Source: Siphonodentalium dalli
Taxonomy: Eukaryota; Mollusca; Scaphopoda; Gadilida; Siphonodentaliidae
Assembly: GCA_032622095.1 (NCBI GenBank)
Contig: CP136061.1
Coordinates: forward strand, 118,678,754 to 118,742,753
DNA: 64,000 nucleotides
Direction of reading: 5' to 3'
Shown here: piece by piece, positions 60,039 through 64,000 of the stretch
Position numbering within the stretch: position 1 is the first letter of the stretch
Layout: each line of letters begins with the position of its first letter
The notes under the pieces: model-generated
Told to the model about the DNA's origin: nothing
The model's database searches: none
The model's input: the letters and a program-made list of their open reading frames with translations, nothing else
Made by a program: the position numbers and the translations under genes

Positions 60039-60561
60039 TATCTTATATATCGAAAACAATTGGTTAAAATATTCCTTACACGTATGCGAAAACAAATGAT
60101 ATCAAGCGTGACATATATAGGCTTTATATGCCGGGAGTTTATTGTATTGTTGTCACTCTTTTGTATTGTGCATACATAGGTCACGTAAATAAATGATATA
60201 TCTCTCTCTATCAGCCATTCTGCTACATATCGGAGATGTCACCTCCATAATGCACACATTAAAGTATATATAGCAGCTCAGCTATGTGACAATGCATTAA
60301 ATGTAATAGTATAGCAGCTCAGCTCCGTTCTTATCCGCTTAAAGATGAAGTACACCACGAGGTGCTGTATAAACCTTGTCCCCGGTTCAATTACCCTAAG
60401 TAAGTCCGGTGACTAAGCGCACTTGCGTATATTGTGCGTGACACAGCGATATATATGATGTCCTGGCGAATTTGTAGTATAGGCCTTGCGAATACCAATA
60501 CATGACGTATATTGGATTTATTTTGCTATTATTTCTACATCACTAACTTTCGTGATTCGGG
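60039..60561. promoter_or_regulatory. Upstream region of the exon at 60562
   Basis: If the exon is real, its promoter and 5' UTR lie here. GTATATAGCAGCTCAGCT near 60265 and a similar phrase near 60310 form a short direct repeat. No TATA box was placed with confidence. Confidence 0.25.
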
Positions 60562-60676
60562 ATGGTGGACTGTGCTAATTATGCATGCAACAAGAAAAAA
60601 CTGCCATGGATTATTATTGTTTTTTTAATTTTGGTCGTACTGGTCATAGCTATCATCCTAATTATTGCAATTACAG
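60562..60676 (+). CDS. Candidate first coding exon: type II signal anchor
   Basis: ATG at 60562 opens a 38-codon frame: MVDCANYACNKKKLPW, then a hydrophobic run IIIVFLILVVLVIAIILIIA and IT. A short basic cytosolic segment followed by about 22 hydrophobic residues is a classic type II signal anchor. The exon would end at ATTACAG|GTAATC (60676/60677), phase 1; reading on meets a stop after five codons, as expected for an intron. The following 32-bp minisatellite is built from this exon-intron boundary. The rest of the gene lies downstream, possibly outside the window. No family can be named from the anchor alone. It is not a shadow of any other frame, but a chance hydrophobic frame cannot be excluded. 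Confidence 0.5.
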
Positions 60677-61900
60677 GTAATCTAGCATTCTAAATTTATC
60701 ACAGTCACAGGTAACAGGTAACATAGCATCCTGATACTTACAATCACATTTAACCTAGCATCCCAGTTAACATAAGCAAATGTAACCTAGCATCCTGGTT
60801 AATACAAGCGGAGGTAACCTGGTATCATAGTTAACACAATCGCATGTAACCTAACATCCTAGTTAACACAATCACATGTAACCTAGCATCCTGGTTAACA
60901 CAAGCGGAGGTAACCTGGTATCATAGTTAACGCAATCGCATGTAACCTTACATCCTAGTTAACACAATCACAGGTAACCTAGCATCCAGGTTAACACAAG
61001 AATATGTAACCTAGCATCTTAGCTATCACAATCACATATAACCTGACATCCTAATTATCACAACCACAGGTAACATAGAATCCTAATTATTACAATCACA
61101 GGTAATCTAGCATCCTCATGTTTACAAACACCGGTAACCTAGAATCCCTGTTAACACAAGCGCAGGTAACCTACCATCCTAATTATCACAATCACGGGTA
61201 ATCTAGCATCACAGTTAAAGGCACGTGCATGAGGCCTTAATTGTCGAAATATTCATATTTGTTCCAAACACCGAAAACAGAAAAACATTAAAACGCACAC
61301 AGTTTCGTTCATATATACCATGACCATCGCGTAAACAGCATGTTATCATAAATACATACTATATTTTACCTAAGCAAGAGCCTGATTGGATTACAGAGGA
61401 CAGCACAATGCTACTGGCTAATCACACACAAATGGCATAAACGCTCTTTATTAGTTCCATATCAGGAATTCACCAACAAAGAACGCTCTTTATGTTTACC
61501 GTCATAATATAAACACACACCAGAAAAGTAACTTTTTATGCTTTTGTTTACATAACAATGGTTAAACATATGAGAAAAACATACTGTTTATGCGATATTT
61601 CTTATTTATATACGGACAAAGTCTGTCTACATTTTGATGTTCTTTCTGTTTGTGGCGGTTTTTGACGGGTGGAAATATTTTCACAGGATACCCACCGCTA
61701 AGGCCAACCGCACCTTTAACATATGTGCAGGTAATATAGCATCTTAATTATTACAAGCACATGTAAAATAGCATCATAATTAACACAAGCGCCGATAGCC
61801 TATCGTCCTAATTATCACAACCATGCGCGCTGCACGGGTAACCTAGCATCTTAGCTATTACAATCACATGTAGCCCAGCATACCAGTTAACATAATCACA
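60655..61900 (+). repeat. 32-bp minisatellite derived from a splice-donor boundary
   Basis: Unit consensus CATCCTAATTATCACAATCA followed by CAGGTAACCTAG. About 18-20 units lie before the MITE at 61219-61715, and five to six after it. The first unit is the exon end itself (CATCCTAATTATTGCAATTA then CAGGTAATCTAG), with about four differences from the consensus. Confidence 0.85.
61219..61715 (+). mobile_element. TTAA MITE (AGGCACGGGCGG family), copy E
   Basis: Lies between TTAA at 61215-61218 and 61716-61719, inside the minisatellite, whose units carry AGTTAACAC at that point. The left end AGGCACGTGCATGAGGCC is diverged; the right end is CCAACCGCACCT. Confidence 0.85.
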
Positions 61901-62484
61901 ATCACTTTGGTGCGTTGGGTTCCAGGGTTTGCGGGGGGGGGGGGGGGTGGGTATTTGTTACCGCTTTGACCTTTATGACATTTAAGGATTTATTTGATAA
62001 TAAAAAATCTGTATCCAACAACATGACACATGTTATCCATGCTTCTCGATAATTTACTTGTAGGCCTACCGGCGAAAAAACACGAAGAAATTTGTAAATT
62101 TCTTTACGATCTAAACACATTTCCCTATGTTTGGACCAAAAAACATAGAGTTTGGCATCCGACACGCCTGGTCATGGGGCTGGGTACCTGACGCACCATG
62201 GATGTCATGATAACGCAGACCTCCACAATCAAAATGCACGAAATTACCGAAACACCCAGGCCCTATACAAGCACTGGAAACAAAATTGAATAAACTACAA
62301 GGTCGATTGAAAACACAAACTTATATCAGATTGAGGACAGTAGGGAGCAGATCGCAACCCCAAGTATGTACATGTATGAAACCACCCCATCATAATCATG
62401 ACATTATGTATCTCTGTACATGTATAATTATATATGTATTATGTTGCACTCTGTTTTTTTCTTCATGTTTTGTACATATAACAG
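61901..62484. other. Unassigned region with a G tract
   Basis: A run of 15 G at 61934-61948. The minus-strand frame at 61902-62165 has no motif. 62447-62484 is pyrimidine-rich and ends ACATATAACAG, a possible 3' splice site. Confidence 0.35.
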
Positions 62485-62649
62485 GTTTCATTCGTTCCAT
62501 CCCAACCTCCACAGTCATCCATTGTTAAGAAACGTGTTACCAGATCCTTGTTCACTCCCAGTCAAATCGATTCTCACGATGTGGATACCAACATGCAGCT
62601 CAATATACAATTGGAAAACCAGAATAAAATACCATGCCTAACTCTTTGA
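62485..62649 (+). other. Possible exon or retrotransposon 5' sequence
   Basis: Immediately after ATAACAG a 54-codon frame opens (VSFVPSQPPQSSIVKKRVTR, then SLFTPSQIDSHDVDTNMQLN) and closes at a TGA at 62647-62649. A stop codon lies just before the putative acceptor in this frame. The phase does not match the exon at 60562: joining the two would use another frame and stop after 14 residues. It may be unrelated, or belong to the 5' region of retrotransposon copy 2. Confidence 0.25.
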
Positions 62650-64000
62650 TTCAACACAGAGCTGCAATTGGTATCTTCGATCTAAATAAAAGATTACTGA
62701 ATATAAAACAAATCATAAAACGTGGGCCCGAATATTCATTTTGGAGAATGAAAATCAATATTATTATGTATTTCATGACTTTGCTCCTTGTTATTGGTGG
62801 CGACATAGAGGTTCACCCGACCCCCCCCCCCCCCATGGTGATACTATAGCTACACTAAACATTTTACACTACAATATTAGAAGTATTAGAAACAAATTGG
62901 AAAGCATTGCTCATTTGATTTCCGACTACGATATTTTATGTTTCAGTGAGACTCATCTTGATGCATCTTATATAGTTCTAACAAAGTAAAACTATTTGAC
63001 TTCTCTGAACCCGTGCGGAGTGATCGCGACTCTTCTGGTGGAGGCATGTGCGTAATGTTTGCAAATCATATTATATTTAGCCGGCGACCCGAATTTGAAT
63101 TTGACACATCAGTACTCTGCTTTGAAATTACATCAAAACTCACCAAATTCCTTCTGATTGTTTCCTACAGGTCAGAACGCGAGAGTAATCAAAACTACTG
63201 GGACAACTTAGATACTTTGATAAATGACGTGCTTGATGCAAACCATAAACTAATAATCACTGGCGATTTCAACTCAAATCTCCTGGTCCCATCGTCAAAA
63301 CTAAAGGGTATAATCGATTACCACGGACTGCGTGATGTGATTGGAAATCCAACGCGAATAACAAGAACATCCCAAACTCTTCTTGATCCAGTGATGCTTT
63401 GAGGGTACTGGATGCCGATACATTAAATCTTGGAGTTTCAGACCATCTTGCAGTTTATGCCACTATATCATCAGATTATTCCCCTGCAACCTCATCCCGT
63501 CGTACTATTTGGAATTATAAACGGGCTGACTTTGAAAAGGCCAATAGTATATTAAATAACATAGACTGGGAACATACCTCCAGCCAATTTCAGCGACAAA
63601 CATCGACCAAGCAGTTAGATCATTCAATGAAAAATTTCTAGAAGTAATGAACGATTCAATTCCGAAATATACAGTTGTAATCAGACCTAAAGACAAATTC
63701 TGGTTCACTTCAGAAATACGTAGAGAAATACGGAAACGCGATAGGCTGAGATCCAAAGCCCCAAAAAATAAATCCTACACCACGGGGAAAGATATAAAGA
63801 CACGAAATCGCGTAAATAATATGAAAAAATATGCTAAAGCAAATGTTGATGAAAAAATCGAAGAGAAAGTTAGAGAATCACCAACTCCTAGAGACTGTTG
63901 GCATCTTATGAATTATCTATTTAATAAGAAAAAACAGCGACAATTCCGCCAATATAAATCAATCTGAAAGAAATAGTACCCATGCCGATACCAATACTTA
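62634..64000 (+). pseudogene. Non-LTR retrotransposon copy 2, 5' half, running off the window
   Basis: An N-terminal leader ends in a hydrophobic run and GGDIEVHPTP (about 62800-62822), a decayed form of the 2A-like or leader motif found near the start of many CR1-like elements. A run of 14 C at 62821-62834 shifts the frame. Then follow LNILHYNIRSIRNKLESIAH and DYDILCFSETHLD (catalytic Glu), GGGMCVMF, SYRSERES, IITGDFNSNLL (Asp/Asn) and NPTRITRTSQTLLDP. A stop/shift at 63400 leads to GVSDHLAVYA (catalytic His), and another at 63640 to IRPKDKFWF...RKRDRLRSK and CWHLMNYLFNKKK. A stop is at 63965. The RT domain would lie beyond 64000. It is the same family as copy 1 and includes the N-terminal part copy 1 lacks. 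Confidence 0.88.

Noticed and set aside
61902-62165. Minus-strand 87-codon frame
   Set aside because: It ends in a proline run from the G tract and has no motif or splice support.

Overview
This window is eukaryotic, repeat-dominated and gene-poor. It is AT-rich, shows spliceosomal splice signals and has no operons or ribosome-binding sites. The mix of jockey/CR1-like non-LTR retrotransposons, Helitron-like elements, TTAA- and TA-flanked MITEs, a hAT-like MITE and satellites fits a marine invertebrate genome, plausibly a mollusc or another lophotrochozoan. That placement is inference; nothing here fixes the species.

Layout. 1-389 is a GC-rich foldback element. About 400-6180 is a decayed non-LTR retrotransposon that can be read through two nested insertions, 1599-2592 (GAATTC flanks) and 2802-3926 (TTAA flanks); removing either one restores the reading frame. 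6180-12400 is mostly unassigned, with two tRNA-like SINE fragments and two G-tract repeats. 12411-16430 is a pile-up of five Helitron-like elements. 17389-17905 has a hairpin and a small L2/CR1-like 3' fragment. A long dispersed repeat, called repeat L here, starts at 18842. It leads into about 7 kb of 80/81-bp satellite (20112-27180) whose orientation flips three times. Further pieces of L occur at 28927-29110 and at 33185-35860.

29320-30564 (minus) holds the only convincing complete coding region: a 414-residue type II membrane, glycosyltransferase-like protein. Its ATG directly follows a strong 3' splice site, so an upstream non-coding exon is likely. 31400-46500 is intergenic, with palindrome arrays, hairpins, a 29-bp minisatellite and retrotransposon ends. 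It also holds an unidentified two-exon coding candidate at 41561-41938. 46537-51175 contains a long inverted duplication, a TA-flanked MITE and a piggyBac-like MITE. 51851-52392 is a hAT-like MITE with an 8-bp target duplication. 53770-54340 is a trinucleotide microsatellite, and 57422-60038 a second Helitron-like region.

60562-60676 looks like a first coding exon made of a signal anchor. Its splice-donor region appears to have been amplified into the 32-bp intronic minisatellite that follows. The window ends inside the 5' half of a second retrotransposon copy (about 62634-64000), which carries a decayed 2A-like motif.

No tRNA gene, rRNA gene or CRISPR array was seen. The genes here do not form a recognisable pathway. 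The biology visible is mainly nested mobile elements, whose relative ages can be read from paralogous empty sites inside the window itself.
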